Source of the DNA: an uncultured Clostridia bacterium
Lineage (GTDB): Bacteria > Bacillota > Clostridia > Christensenellales > Borkfalkiaceae
Assembly: GCA_947625695.1 (NCBI GenBank)
Contig: CANQPO010000004.1
Span: 1-51,111 of the forward strand
Length of the DNA: 51,111 nucleotides
Reading direction: 5' to 3'
Below, piece by piece: positions 15,315-24,399 of the stretch. Within the stretch, counting starts at the first letter, position 1. Each line of letters opens with the position of its first letter. The translations under genes and the position numbers were made by a program. Below the pieces are notes generated by a model, which saw nothing but the letters and a program-made list of their open reading frames with translations, did not search any database and was not told the DNA's origin.

Positions 15315-16781
15315 TTACAGCAGAATGCAGATGACGCCGCCCTTGCCCTCGTTGACGATGCGGGTGACCGTCTTGCGCATCTTCTTTTGCAGTTTTTCCT
15401 CCATGGAGCGGTTCTTGTGGTAGAGTTCCTCCCCGAGCGTCTCTTTGAGCGTCTTGCCGAACATGTTGGTGTTCCACGCCTTTTCGGGCTCCTGCGTCAT
15501 GCCCTCGGAGAGCTCCTTTACGAACGCCTCGCTCCGCTCCGCGTCGCCGAGCGCGGGGCTCACTTCGCCCGCCACGTCCACACGGATAATGTGGTAGCTC
15601 GGCGCGGCGGCGTGCAGGTTCACCCCCACCCGTCCGCTCTTTTTTATGACCTTCGGCTCGTCGAGGCTCATCTCGTCGCCGTCGGGCGGCACGATGCCGT
15701 AGCCGTTTTCCTCCGCCTCGGCAAACGCCTGCCCCACCCGATCGTACAATTTTTTCGCCTTGCCGAGGGAGGCGACGTAGCTCATGAGGGCAAAGTCGTT
15801 GCCGATCTCCACCCCGCACTGCTCGCCCAGAATGCGGTAGAACGTCCCCTCCTTTGCGGCGATCTGCACGCACGCCTTGCCCGTTGCGGGCTCGAGCTTC
15901 ATAGAGATAGGAGGAAGAAGCAATTCGCTCTCCGCATACAGCCCGTCGAGGAGGGCGCAGTCGCTCATTTTATTGATTTTCGGCGCGAGGGTGCGCAGTC
16001 CCGAGAGCACCTCGGAGATGAGCGCGCTGTCCGCCTCGAGCACTCTTGCCCAATCGGGCAGATCGACGTCGATGGAGAGAACGGGAAACTCATAGAGCAC
16101 CCGTTCGAGCACTCCGCCGATCTCTTCCGCCGTGAGCTTTTCCGCATTGGCGGCGACGACGGGCGCTCCGTATTTTTCCTCGAGCGCACAGCGGAGTTCT
16201 TCCGCCCCGCTCGGCTCGATGCAGTTGAGCAGAATGACAAAGGGCTTGCCGATGTTTTTGAGTTCCTCCGCCGCAAGTTCCTCCGCCGCCTCATAGGAAG
16301 CGCGGGGAATGCCCGTGACGGAACCGTCGGTGGTGACGAGCACGCCGATGGTGGAATGGTCGCGGATGACCTTCCGCGTCCCCTCCTCCGCCGCCGTTTC
16401 AAAGGGCACGGGGGTCTCGCTCCACGGCGTCTTTACGAGGCGGGGACTCCCCTCCTCTTCAAAGCCTGCCGCCCCCTCCACGGGGAAGCCGACGCAGTCG
16501 ATGAGCCGCACCTTGGCGGTCGCCTGCTTAAACGCGATCTCCGCCGCCTCTTCGGGGACGAACTTCGGCTCGGTGGTCATCACCGTTTTTCCCGAGCCCG
16601 ATTGGGGAAGTTCGTCCGTCATGCGCTGCTTTTTCGCGCCGCTCGCCGCGGGAAGAACGAGCTCTTCCATGAATTTTTTGATGAAGGTGGATTTGCCCGT
16701 GCGGACGGGCCCCACCACACCGAGATAGATCTCTCCGCCGCAACGGGCGGCAATATCTTCGTAAACGCTGTTATTTTCCAT
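15315..16781 (-). CDS. spoIVA: Stage IV sporulation protein A, spore-coat ATPase
   Basis: This 488-residue protein is the ATP-hydrolysing scaffold that polymerises on the forespore surface and anchors the coat. The P-loop GPVRTGKST is at residues 24-32. Family-typical length, the central region and the C-terminal GKGGVICILL are all present. GGAGG lies 10 bases before the ATG. It is the last gene of a minus-strand run but has a possible sigma-E promoter of its own (16817-16843) inside the end of the upstream gene. Its presence shows that the organism is, or recently was, a spore former. Confidence 0.96.
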   Translation of the reverse strand: MENNSVYEDIAARCGGEIYLGVVGPVRTGKSTFIKKFMEELVLPAASGAKKQRMTDELPQSGSGKTVMTTEPKFVPEEAAEIAFKQATAKVRLIDCVGFPVEGAAGFEEEGSPRLVKTPWSETPVPFETAAEEGTRKVIRDHSTIGVLVTTDGSVTGIPRASYEAAEELAAEELKNIGKPFVILLNCIEPSGAEELRCALEEKYGAPVVAANAEKLTAEEIGGVLERVLYEFPVLSIDVDLPDWARVLEADSALISEVLSGLRTLAPKINKMSDCALLDGLYAESELLLPPISMKLEPATGKACVQIAAKEGTFYRILGEQCGVEIGNDFALMSYVASLGKAKKLYDRVGQAFAEAEENGYGIVPPDGDEMSLDEPKVIKKSGRVGVNLHAAAPSYHIIRVDVAGEVSPALGDAERSEAFVKELSEGMTQEPEKAWNTNMFGKTLKETLGEELYHKNRSMEEKLQKKMRKTVTRIVNEGKGGVICILL

Positions 16782-16816
16782 AAAATAAACGCCTCCGCCA
16801 AAGTCCTTGCTTGAAT

Positions 16817-16843
16817 AACTTATGGCGTGAGGCGCTCGATTAT
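16817..16843 (-). promoter_or_regulatory. Possible sigma-E promoter of spoIVA
   Basis: The minus strand has ATA, a 16-base spacer and CATAAGTT, resembling the mother-cell sigma-E pattern ATA-16-CATACANT. It lies 36 bases before the spoIVA start. In Bacillus subtilis spoIVA is sigma-E dependent, which supports the call. Confidence 0.45.
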
Positions 16844-17706
16844 GACCGTTTTTTTGGAATTGCCTGCTTGCGCTCGACGATCTTCGCGTTGCAGGGGTAT
16901 TTGGAGCCGCTTAAAATGATCTCGCCGACGCTGTCGGCAGCGATCGTGCCCGAGAGCGGGTTCTTTACGGAGAGGATATCCCCCTTGATATCCGCTTCCA
17001 CGTCGCTGTATTCGAAGGAGAGATCGCAGTCCTCCGTAGTGCAGTTGACAAGGCGCAGATGTCTGCAGTAGCAGAAGGGCTGGGTGCCCTTGATGTGGCA
17101 GTTAATGAGGGTGAGCCCCTCCGAGTACCAGCCGATGTATTCCCCGTCGAGCAAACTGTCGCGCACGGTGACATTCTTGGAGTGCCAGAAGGCGTCCTTC
17201 GTCTTGCACTTGGCGTTTGCGATCGAAACGTTCTCTGTATATTGGAAAGAATATTTCCCCGAGAACTCCGTCCCCTCGAGCCGTATATTTTTGCTCTCGA
17301 AGAAGGCGTATTCGGAGGCGATCGTTCCCCCCTTCACCGCAAAATTTTCGCACCGCCAGCCGAACTCGGGAGAATTGACGTCGCAATGCTCCAAGGCGAC
17401 GTCTCTGCATTCCCGCACCGCCTTGATCCCGTCCATTTTGCAGTTTTTGAGGACGAGGTCTCTGTCATACCAGAGGGCGGCGCGGCAGTTTGCGGTCATC
17501 TCACAGTCCTCCACGGTGAGGTTGTCGCAGTGCCACATGGGATAGCGAAGGTCCATAAAGCAATTTTTTACGAGAAGGTCTGCGCTCTCTTTGAGGAAGG
17601 ACTCGCCGTCCTCCTCCCCCTCGAAGCGGCAGTTTTCCACCACCGCGCCGCGGGTGTTGTAGAGCGCGCGCTCCTGTCCGAACCGTTTGTTTCTTATCTC
17701 CTGCAT
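16840..17706 (-). CDS. DUF3737 family protein, predicted beta-helix
   Basis: This 288-residue protein starts MQEIRNKRFGQERALY and consists of short repeats in which each rung ends with a motif like L.NC.(I/M). or (V/I).(D/N)C.., as in the DUF3737 family. The pattern predicts a right-handed beta-helix in the cytoplasm; no signal peptide is present. The ATG at 17706 lies one base after the previous stop, so translation is coupled. Function is unknown. The C terminus is basic (ERKQAIPKKRS). Confidence 0.85.
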   Translation of the reverse strand: MQEIRNKRFGQERALYNTRGAVVENCRFEGEEDGESFLKESADLLVKNCFMDLRYPMWHCDNLTVEDCEMTANCRAALWYDRDLVLKNCKMDGIKAVRECRDVALEHCDVNSPEFGWRCENFAVKGGTIASEYAFFESKNIRLEGTEFSGKYSFQYTENVSIANAKCKTKDAFWHSKNVTVRDSLLDGEYIGWYSEGLTLINCHIKGTQPFCYCRHLRLVNCTTEDCDLSFEYSDVEADIKGDILSVKNPLSGTIAADSVGEIILSGSKYPCNAKIVERKQAIPKKRS

Positions 17707-17707
17707 A

Positions 17708-18538
17708 TCAGTCTTTCTTCTCTTCGGGCGAGACGGGAGCATGCGATTGCTCCATGATCTCGATGTAGTAAGGGTCGTTCGAAAAATCGCGGATGCGGGT
17801 GTATTCCCCGCCGAGCGCTTCGATGGCATATTTTAATTCTTGGTACTCAAGGTAGTTGGTTTCGTCGCGGTCGATGAAATCGAGCAGCACGGGAAGGGCG
17901 CGTTCGTCGCCGTAGCTTGCGAGGTAGCTCGCGTGCATGGGGAGTTCGTCGGGCGAGGTACGGAAGGCCGTCATGAGAATGTCGAACACGCGGTCGTCCC
18001 TCTGTTTACAGCGGGAGAGAATTTCGAGCATATATTCCCGCTCCACGTGCTTTTGGTAGAATTCGATCGCCCTTTCTTTTGCGCTGTCCGCGTCCCCCTT
18101 GAGCCGCTCGACCACGGTGTCCTTCACCTCCTCGTTGAGGTCCCCCGTCAAAAGGTCGAAGTAGACGCCGAACGCCTTCACGCTGTCCCCCGCCAAATTG
18201 ACGGCGAGGGTGACGAGCTCCTCCTCTCCGCTTTGCATGAGGGCAAGGAGGCCGTCGGGGCAGTTGCGCGCCTCGACCTCGTTGCAGAGGAAGTCGGAGA
18301 CGGGCACCCCCGCATGCACGTGAGCGGCGAGGGTCTCCACGAGCTCTTCGTCCCCCATCTCGGCATAGTAGCCCTTGGGGGTGTTTCCCGCGGAGGGGAT
18401 AACGGTGTCGCCGAAACTCTTGTAAAGTTTGGGAATGATGCTCTCCCACTGCTTTTCGGTGTATTTGCCGAAATTTTCTTCCATGTAATCGGCGAGCTTT
18501 TTGTCGAACAGCCCGTCGAAATCAATGAGTTTTTTCAT
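17708..18538 (-). CDS. HEAT-like helical repeat protein, function unknown
   Basis: This 276-residue acidic soluble protein is predicted to be all helical, with paired helices resembling HEAT repeats in the C-terminal half (HASYLASYGDERALPVLLDFI). It lacks catalytic motifs and a signal peptide. It sits between a TPR protein and DUF3737 with gaps of nine bases and one base, suggesting joint expression. The likely role is as a protein-interaction scaffold, but I cannot assign one. Confidence 0.75.
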   Translation of the reverse strand: MKKLIDFDGLFDKKLADYMEENFGKYTEKQWESIIPKLYKSFGDTVIPSAGNTPKGYYAEMGDEELVETLAAHVHAGVPVSDFLCNEVEARNCPDGLLALMQSGEEELVTLAVNLAGDSVKAFGVYFDLLTGDLNEEVKDTVVERLKGDADSAKERAIEFYQKHVEREYMLEILSRCKQRDDRVFDILMTAFRTSPDELPMHASYLASYGDERALPVLLDFIDRDETNYLEYQELKYAIEALGGEYTRIRDFSNDPYYIEIMEQSHAPVSPEEKKD

Positions 18539-18547
18539 GCTTCGTCC

Positions 18548-20176
18548 CTATATGATATAATTGAGTATTTCCTTGACCACGGCAAGATTTGCATCAAAAT
18601 ATTGGGCGATCTCCCCGATGGAGCGCGCCCCGTCCGCAAGGCGCGCCTCGCGGTAGATGACCGCGGCCATCGCCTCCCGCTCCTCCGCATAGTCGAGCAC
18701 GTCCGCCTCTTCGAGCGCGCGATACACGTCCTCCGCGGCGGCGACGAGCTTTTCCTCGTTCTCCTCGCTGATGAGGGCGTACTTTGCGTACACCTCCGCA
18801 AAGGCGTCCAAAAACGCCGTGTGTTTGCGGTTGCCGATGCGGATCTTGTGGGTGAAGAATTCGCGGTACAGGCTGCACATGACGACGCCGAAGGAATTCT
18901 CCTCGTTGCGGTGGATGAGTTCGCTCAAAATGGAGAACTTGATGCTCTCCGACACGTTGTAGTCGAGCAAAACTTCCCTCAGCAGCGCGTCGAGGCGACA
19001 CTTTACGGCGACGTTCCCCGCGAGCGCCTGCAGTTTATCGTCCCGCCCGTCGAGCTGGTCGAACGCCAAGCGGAAATAGTCCTCGACGACGGAGAGCTCG
19101 GCGATCTGCTCCGCCTCCGCCCGCCGCGCCTTGCTCGCCGAAAGAAAGAAGGAGACGACGGTACGGTATTCCTCATCGGGCAGGCGGTAGAAATAGTTCA
19201 TGGAGAAGGGCTTTTCCCCCTCCTCGAGGGAGCGGAGCCGCACGAGATAATATTTTGCGAGCGCCTTGCGGGGATAGACGGTGGTGAGAAGATCGAGCGA
19301 GTCGATGGCCTCCTCCACTCTTCCCGTGCGCACGGCGGCGACCGCATGGAACCAAAGGGTGTCGTCGCTGTAGGGGGTCTTTTTTTTGAGAAGGGTGAGT
19401 TTTTGGTACGCCTCCTCGTCGAGCCCCGTCTCGCAGAGGGCGGTCGCCACGCGGAAGAGGTCCTCGGGAGACTCCGTTTCAATTTCGGCAAGCCGCTTTC
19501 CCACTTCCCGCGCTCCCTCGGTATCCCCCTTCGCCCCGAGCACGGCGCAATAGGTGGTGAGCGCGTGCACGTTGTCGGGATAGAAATTGAGGAGCTTTGC
19601 GCACTCCTCGGCCGCCCCGTCCACATTCCCCTCGAGGAGAAGGCACATCGCGGTCAGCCCCGAAGCGGAAGGGAAATCGGAACTTTCGGGAGAGATTTCG
19701 GAAAGCGCCTCCCGCGCCCCGTTGAGGTCCCCCTCCTTGATGCATTCGATGCCGCGGAAGAGGAATTCGGAGTCCACCCCGCCGTCCGCGGAATGCACGA
19801 GCCGAAGGGGCGGACGGGGTTCCTCCGTCTCGATGTATTCGTCCCCATACACATGGCGGAAATACAGCTCCGATTGGAAGGTGTCGCCCATGTTCATAAA
19901 GGCGTAGGAGAGCCCTTCGTACCCCTCGGGGAAGTCGGCTTCGTTGCAGGTGTCGAGGAAGCGGAACCACGCGTCCGCGCAGAGGCTCCAGAGCCCGAGC
20001 TCCTCATACACCGCGGCATAGAGGGCGGAGGCGTCCGCGGAGGGGTCGTACATCTCCCCCCGCTTGTTGAGCATTTTGAGCGCGCCGAGAAAGTCCCCCG
20101 CGCCGAGCCGCTTTTCCGCGCTCTCGAGGAGAACATCGTCGTCAAAGGTAAGTTGTTTCACCTTGTCATCGCTCAT
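18548..20176 (-). CDS. TPR-repeat protein
   Basis: This 542-residue cytoplasmic protein has an N-terminal run of tetratricopeptide-like repeats (about 15-330; for example AEKRLGAGDFLGALKMLNKR) and a helical C-terminal half (about 340-540). No enzymatic motif or membrane segment is seen. Its ATG overlaps the hslO stop by four bases, indicating translational coupling to the redox chaperone. Its role is unknown; coupling suggests work in protein quality control or in sporulation with the downstream spoIVA. Confidence 0.8.
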   Translation of the reverse strand: MSDDKVKQLTFDDDVLLESAEKRLGAGDFLGALKMLNKRGEMYDPSADASALYAAVYEELGLWSLCADAWFRFLDTCNEADFPEGYEGLSYAFMNMGDTFQSELYFRHVYGDEYIETEEPRPPLRLVHSADGGVDSEFLFRGIECIKEGDLNGAREALSEISPESSDFPSASGLTAMCLLLEGNVDGAAEECAKLLNFYPDNVHALTTYCAVLGAKGDTEGAREVGKRLAEIETESPEDLFRVATALCETGLDEEAYQKLTLLKKKTPYSDDTLWFHAVAAVRTGRVEEAIDSLDLLTTVYPRKALAKYYLVRLRSLEEGEKPFSMNYFYRLPDEEYRTVVSFFLSASKARRAEAEQIAELSVVEDYFRLAFDQLDGRDDKLQALAGNVAVKCRLDALLREVLLDYNVSESIKFSILSELIHRNEENSFGVVMCSLYREFFTHKIRIGNRKHTAFLDAFAEVYAKYALISEENEEKLVAAAEDVYRALEEADVLDYAEEREAMAAVIYREARLADGARSIGEIAQYFDANLAVVKEILNYII

Positions 20177-21069
20177 TTTGTATCCTTTTTTGTATCGTTT
20201 TTGCCGAACAGCGCGGCGATATCCTCCGCGCCGAAGAGATAGTCCGTATTACAGTCGTGGCAGTGCACGGCGATCTCCCCCGCCTCTTGAAGAAGTTTCT
20301 CCGCGTCCTCTCTTCCCATGGAGAGTACGGCGGAGGCCGCCTTCTCCCGCGAACAGCGGCAGCGGAAGGAAATTTCCCGCGCCTCTGCATTTTCAACGCC
20401 GAAATATTCCTTCAGAATGCCCTCCGCGCCCTTTTCGGCAATGAGGGCGGAAAGATTGGAAAAGTTTGCGATCTTTTGCTCGGCGTAAGCGATCGCCTCC
20501 TCGCTCGCCGAGGGCATCGGCTGCAAAAATACGCCGCCCGCGCCGAGGCATTCCCCCTCGCGCGAGACGAGCACCCCGAGCGCGATCGCCGTGGGACGCT
20601 GTTCGCTCGTGAGGAAGTAGGCGGAAAAGTCCTCCGCGATCTCCCCCGTCAGAAGTTCGCTCGTGCCCACGAACGGGATCCCCTCGCCGTCGTCGCGGAC
20701 GACGGTCAAGGTCCCCTTTCTGCCCACGCAGCCGCCGACGTCGAGCTTCCCGTCCGCACGCGGGGGAAGGGTAAGGTCGGGCACGGCGATGTTGCCGCGA
20801 AGGTGCAACGCGCCGTCTCCCGAAACGGAGATCTTTCCGCCCGCGCCGTCTCCAGCAACGGTGACGTAGAGACTGCTCTCCTCTCCTTTCAGCCAACTGC
20901 AGAGGTAGGCGGTCGCCGTCATGGTGCGCCCGAGCGCCGCCATGGAGACGGGAGAGAGCCCGTGCCGCCTTGTGGTCTCTTTGACGAGGGCGGTGGTGTC
21001 GAGCACGGCGAGGGAAACTTCCCCGCTTGCCACGAGCGTTTTATAAATTTTGCTCACTTCTTTCTGCAT
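20173..21069 (-). CDS. hslO: Hsp33 redox-regulated chaperonin
   Basis: This 298-residue cytosolic holdase is activated by oxidation. The C-terminal zinc switch is intact: a CxC pair (CRC) and a CxxC pair (CHDC) about 30 residues later. The N-terminal domain is typical and the length matches the family. Its start lies inside the end of the methyltransferase gene (16-base overlap) and its stop overlaps the TPR gene start. Confidence 0.95.
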   Translation of the reverse strand: MQKEVSKIYKTLVASGEVSLAVLDTTALVKETTRRHGLSPVSMAALGRTMTATAYLCSWLKGEESSLYVTVAGDGAGGKISVSGDGALHLRGNIAVPDLTLPPRADGKLDVGGCVGRKGTLTVVRDDGEGIPFVGTSELLTGEIAEDFSAYFLTSEQRPTAIALGVLVSREGECLGAGGVFLQPMPSASEEAIAYAEQKIANFSNLSALIAEKGAEGILKEYFGVENAEAREISFRCRCSREKAASAVLSMGREDAEKLLQEAGEIAVHCHDCNTDYLFGAEDIAALFGKNDTKKDTK

Positions 21070-21785
21070 AGAAAATTGAACCTGTCGCTCCCCTCTTTTG
21101 CTTCGCCGAGGTGCCCTTCGATGCGCAAAACTTCGAACCCCGCCTCCGAAAGAGCGGCCATGATCTCCGCCTCTTCGTGGATATATTGGGTGTGCGTCTC
21201 GTCAAAGCGGTCAAACGCGCCGTCTTGCCTTCTCACAAAGAGGGTCACGTCCATTTGAATGCGGTTTTTTTCCCTGCGGTTGAAGGAGAGGTAGGTCACC
21301 TCCTCCCTGTCGTCCGCCGAGATAGTATCTGCAACCTTTTCGCAAAGTTTGTAAGGCGAGCTCACGTCAAACCAAAAAATTCCCTCGCTTCCGAGCGATT
21401 TTCGGACGTGTTTGAAGGAAACAGCGAGCTTTTCGGGCGGCAGATAGTTATAAACGTCGTTGGGCGCAAGGATGAAATCGTACTTCTCTGGAGCACGAAA
21501 AGTAGCTGCGTCCGCTTGAAAGAAGGAAATTTTCAGCCCCGCTTTCCGCGCGAGATGTTCGGCTTTAGCGAGCATTTCGGGGGAGCTGTCCGCCCCGCTC
21601 ATTTGAAAACCCGCCTTTGCAAGGCTTCTTGTAAACGCGCCGCTCCCGCAGCCGAGCTCGAGCCCTTTATTCCCCGCGCCGAGCTCCTTCAATCCCTCTA
21701 CGAAATACTGCGACCATTTCGGATAGTCGCAGTCGTCGTTGAGATATTCGAACCATTCGGCAAGATGGGTGTATGCCTTTGCCAT
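21054..21785 (-). CDS. Class I SAM-dependent methyltransferase
   Basis: This 243-residue protein has the Rossmann motif I GLELGCGSGAFTRSLAKAG (from about residue 39), an acidic residue in GADSSPEM for the ribose and a motif IV-like FILAPNDVYNYL. Substrate specificity cannot be predicted; the family includes small-molecule and tRNA-associated enzymes. It lies between a membrane protein gene (three-base gap) and hslO (overlap), inside a tightly packed operon. Confidence 0.88.
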   Translation of the reverse strand: MAKAYTHLAEWFEYLNDDCDYPKWSQYFVEGLKELGAGNKGLELGCGSGAFTRSLAKAGFQMSGADSSPEMLAKAEHLARKAGLKISFFQADAATFRAPEKYDFILAPNDVYNYLPPEKLAVSFKHVRKSLGSEGIFWFDVSSPYKLCEKVADTISADDREEVTYLSFNRREKNRIQMDVTLFVRRQDGAFDRFDETHTQYIHEEAEIMAALSEAGFEVLRIEGHLGEAKEGSDRFNFLCRKK

Positions 21786-21788
21786 AGA

Positions 21789-23093
21789 TCAACGCTTGTT
21801 GAGCATCTTCGGCGGACGCTTTCTCTTCTTCTTTTTCTTTTCGTCCTCTTCGCGGAGCGCCCGTTCGCGTTCCTCGAACTGACGGTTGTATTCCACATAC
21901 TGCTCGTCGCCCTTGTGCTCTTCGGCGTACTTTTTCACGTCGTCCTCCATCGCCTGCTTGCTCTCCTTGAGTTTTTGCAGGTCCTCTCGGCTGAAGGACT
22001 CGGGAAGTTGATAGAGATCGACGTCGTCGTCGATGGGTTTGATGGGACGGGAGACGAGCTTGCTCTTGCCCTGCGCCACGATCATGCGGCGGTATTCGCG
22101 CATCGCCTCGCTGCTTTCGGCGGGCTTGTCCTGCTGACCGTTGTTGAGGGTCTTTGTCTCCTTGTTGTAAAGTCCGCGCCCCGTCGAAACGCCGATGTTG
22201 GGGTTGACGAATTTATCGAACGCCCACTGGCTGTAGTCCATCCAGACGAGCAGCCCAAAGGAGAAGCCGATGAGAAGGTAAAAGATGAGCCCGATCGCCG
22301 TCAGAATGGTGATGTTGAAGAAGAAAAGGATGACGGGCAGAAGGGCGAGAGCGGCAAATAGCACGGTCTGGGGGAAGGTGCCGATCGTCATCACGAGCGC
22401 GTTGCGGAAGAGCGCCCAAACGCCCTGCTTATAGTTGACGCCGAGGGAGATCATCCACAGGCAGATCAGAACGGACAGCGCGAGCAAAATAAACCCGATG
22501 ACCTTGGAGGCGATGAGCCAGCCCGAGAGGTCGCTCCCGAGCGCCACCTGAACGTCGGCGAGGTTGCTGCTCGTCTGCGCCAAGAAGAGGAACAAGACGA
22601 GGACGAGGATCGCCTCGAGCACGTTCCAATAGTTGCGGCGGATGCCCCGCACGAAGTCGTTTGCGACGAACACGCCCTCCGTCCAGATGAGGTTGCGGAT
22701 GATGTACATGCCACCCGAAATTCCTACAGCGGCGATCGCCCCCGCGGGGAAGAGCAACCCGAAAAAGACGAGGTCCTGATTGAGCCGCACATATTCCATG
22801 AGCCCCGTCGCGTCCGGTACGGCGGGATAGCCCAAGAGAAAGCTCGAGTCGTAGGGTCCGACGATGAGGTCGGTGTTCATTGCGAGAAATCTCCACACGA
22901 AGATCGCGATCGCGGGGAGGAAGGTGAGAAGCACCAGAAGGTTTACGAGCATGAGCCGTCCGAATCTTCCCTTGAGAATATCCCAAAAGAGGGAGAAGCG
23001 GTTGGTGGGAAGGGTGCTCCGCGCGTAGTCCTCGCTGCGCTCCTTTCCCTCCAGCCAACGGGCGACCATACCTTTACGTTCTCTGTCTGCCAT
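21789..23093 (-). CDS. Multi-pass membrane protein resembling the DUF624/YesL family
   Basis: This 434-residue protein has five to six predicted transmembrane segments between about residues 45 and 320, beginning with a FWDILKGRFGRLMLVNLLVLL segment near the N terminus (YesL-like). A hydrophilic, charged C-terminal region ends in a Lys/Arg-rich tail (KKKKKRKRPPKMLNKR). The ATG at 23093 has GGAG eight bases upstream. It is the first gene of the run that ends with spoIVA, driven by the promoter at 23155-23183. Function unknown. Confidence 0.8.
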   Translation of the reverse strand: MADRERKGMVARWLEGKERSEDYARSTLPTNRFSLFWDILKGRFGRLMLVNLLVLLTFLPAIAIFVWRFLAMNTDLIVGPYDSSFLLGYPAVPDATGLMEYVRLNQDLVFFGLLFPAGAIAAVGISGGMYIIRNLIWTEGVFVANDFVRGIRRNYWNVLEAILVLVLFLFLAQTSSNLADVQVALGSDLSGWLIASKVIGFILLALSVLICLWMISLGVNYKQGVWALFRNALVMTIGTFPQTVLFAALALLPVILFFFNITILTAIGLIFYLLIGFSFGLLVWMDYSQWAFDKFVNPNIGVSTGRGLYNKETKTLNNGQQDKPAESSEAMREYRRMIVAQGKSKLVSRPIKPIDDDVDLYQLPESFSREDLQKLKESKQAMEDDVKKYAEEHKGDEQYVEYNRQFEERERALREEDEKKKKKRKRPPKMLNKR

Positions 23094-23154
23094 AGATGAA
23101 ACTCCGTCAGTAAATTGCATTCCCGACAAACGCCGAAAAAACCAAGATACTGTC

Positions 23155-23183
23155 ATTGTACTACAAAACAAAAAATAATTCAA
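23155..23183 (-). promoter_or_regulatory. Promoter of the hslO-containing operon
   Basis: The minus strand has -35 TTGAAT, a 17-base spacer and -10 TACAAT. It lies back to back with the asd promoter at 23203-23231. Confidence 0.7.
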
Positions 23184-23202
23184 TTAAAAATCAGTAAATT
23201 CT

Positions 23203-23231
23203 TTGACTTTTCCTCTTCTATATGATAAAAT
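23203..23231 (+). promoter_or_regulatory. asd promoter
   Basis: -35 TTGACT, 17-base spacer and -10 TAAAAT, about 60 bases before the asd start codon. Confidence 0.75.
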
Positions 23232-23292
23232 AAATCGCGTGAATGGCGGCGACGGAGTCGTTGCCCTTTTTTTACAAAAAGCGGAGGTCGCT

Positions 23293-24372
23293 ATGAGAAA
23301 ATATCAGGTCGGCATTGTGGGCGCAACGGGCATGGTTGGTCAGCGGTTTGTCGGGCTCCTCGCCAAACACCCCTACTTTACCCCCGCCTTCCTGCTCGCA
23401 AGCGCAAAGAGCGCGGGCATGCGGTATGAAGAAGCCGTCTCGGGCAGGTGGGCAATGCCCTTTCCCATTCCCGAAAAAGTGAAAGACCTCGTCGTGCTCG
23501 ACGCCGAAAAGGACGCGGAAACGCTCGCCGGAAAGGTCGATTTCGTGTTCTGCGCCGTCAATATGAAAAAGGAGGAGATCCGCGCGCTCGAGGAAAGGTA
23601 TGCTCGGCTCGAAATTCCCGTCGTCTCCAACAATTCGGCGCACCGCTTCACCCCCGACGTTCCCATGGTGATCCCCGAGATCAACCCTCAGCACCTTGAC
23701 GTCATCCCCTTCCAGCGCAAGCGACTCGGCACAAAGCGCGGGTTCATCGCGGTCAAGAGCAACTGCTCCCTTCAGTCGTATGTCCCCCTTCTGCACCCCT
23801 TGCGCGGGTTCGGGATCAAGAGCGCCGCAGTTTGCACCTATCAGGCGATCTCGGGCGCGGGCAAGACCTTTGAGCGGATGCCCGAAATTCTCGACAATAT
23901 CATTCCTTTCATCGGCGGCGAGGAGGAAAAGAGCGAAAAGGAGCCCCTCAAAATTTGGGGAACGCTCGAAGGCGGGGAAATTCTTCCCGCAACCTCTCCC
24001 ATCATCACGGCGCAGTGTTTGAGAGTCCCCGTCTCGGACGGACACACCGCGGCGGTATTCGTCTCCTTTGAAAAGAAGCCGACAAAGGAAGAAATTCTTG
24101 CGGCGTGGAAAGATTATCGCGGTCTCCCGCAGGAGCTTGCCCTTCCCTCCGCGCCCAAGCAGTATATCCATTATTTTGATGAGGACGACCGTCCGCAGGC
24201 GAAACTCGACCGCGACCTTGAAGGCGGCATGGCGATCTCTGCGGGGCGGCTCCGCGAGGACGGACTGTTTGATTACCGCTTTATCGGGCTCTCGCACAAC
24301 ACCCTCCGCGGGGCGGCGGGCGGCGCAGTCCTCCTTGCCGAACTCCTCGCGGAAAAAGGTTTCTTCGATTAG
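23293..24372 (+). CDS. asd: Aspartate-semialdehyde dehydrogenase
   Basis: This 359-residue NADP-dependent enzyme reduces aspartyl phosphate to aspartate semialdehyde for lysine, diaminopimelate, threonine and methionine. The cofactor motif GIVGATGMVGQRFV is at residues 7-20, the catalytic Cys158 is in KSNCSLQS, and the His of SDGHTAAV is present. The spacing and length resemble the archaeal/fungal-type subfamily. The ATG at 23293 follows GGAGG by five bases. dapA and dapB follow on the same strand after about 650 bases of repeats. Confidence 0.95.
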   Translation: MRKYQVGIVGATGMVGQRFVGLLAKHPYFTPAFLLASAKSAGMRYEEAVSGRWAMPFPIPEKVKDLVVLDAEKDAETLAGKVDFVFCAVNMKKEEIRALEERYARLEIPVVSNNSAHRFTPDVPMVIPEINPQHLDVIPFQRKRLGTKRGFIAVKSNCSLQSYVPLLHPLRGFGIKSAAVCTYQAISGAGKTFERMPEILDNIIPFIGGEEEKSEKEPLKIWGTLEGGEILPATSPIITAQCLRVPVSDGHTAAVFVSFEKKPTKEEILAAWKDYRGLPQELALPSAPKQYIHYFDEDDRPQAKLDRDLEGGMAISAGRLREDGLFDYRFIGLSHNTLRGAAGGAVLLAELLAEKGFFD

Positions 24373-24399
24373 TTTCGCACAATTCTTTGCTTCTTGCCC

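Noticed and set aside
17840-20242. 800-codon plus-strand frame opposite the TPR and HEAT-like genes
   Set aside because: It spans two well-supported minus-strand genes and their start/stop junctions, with no ribosome site or domain.
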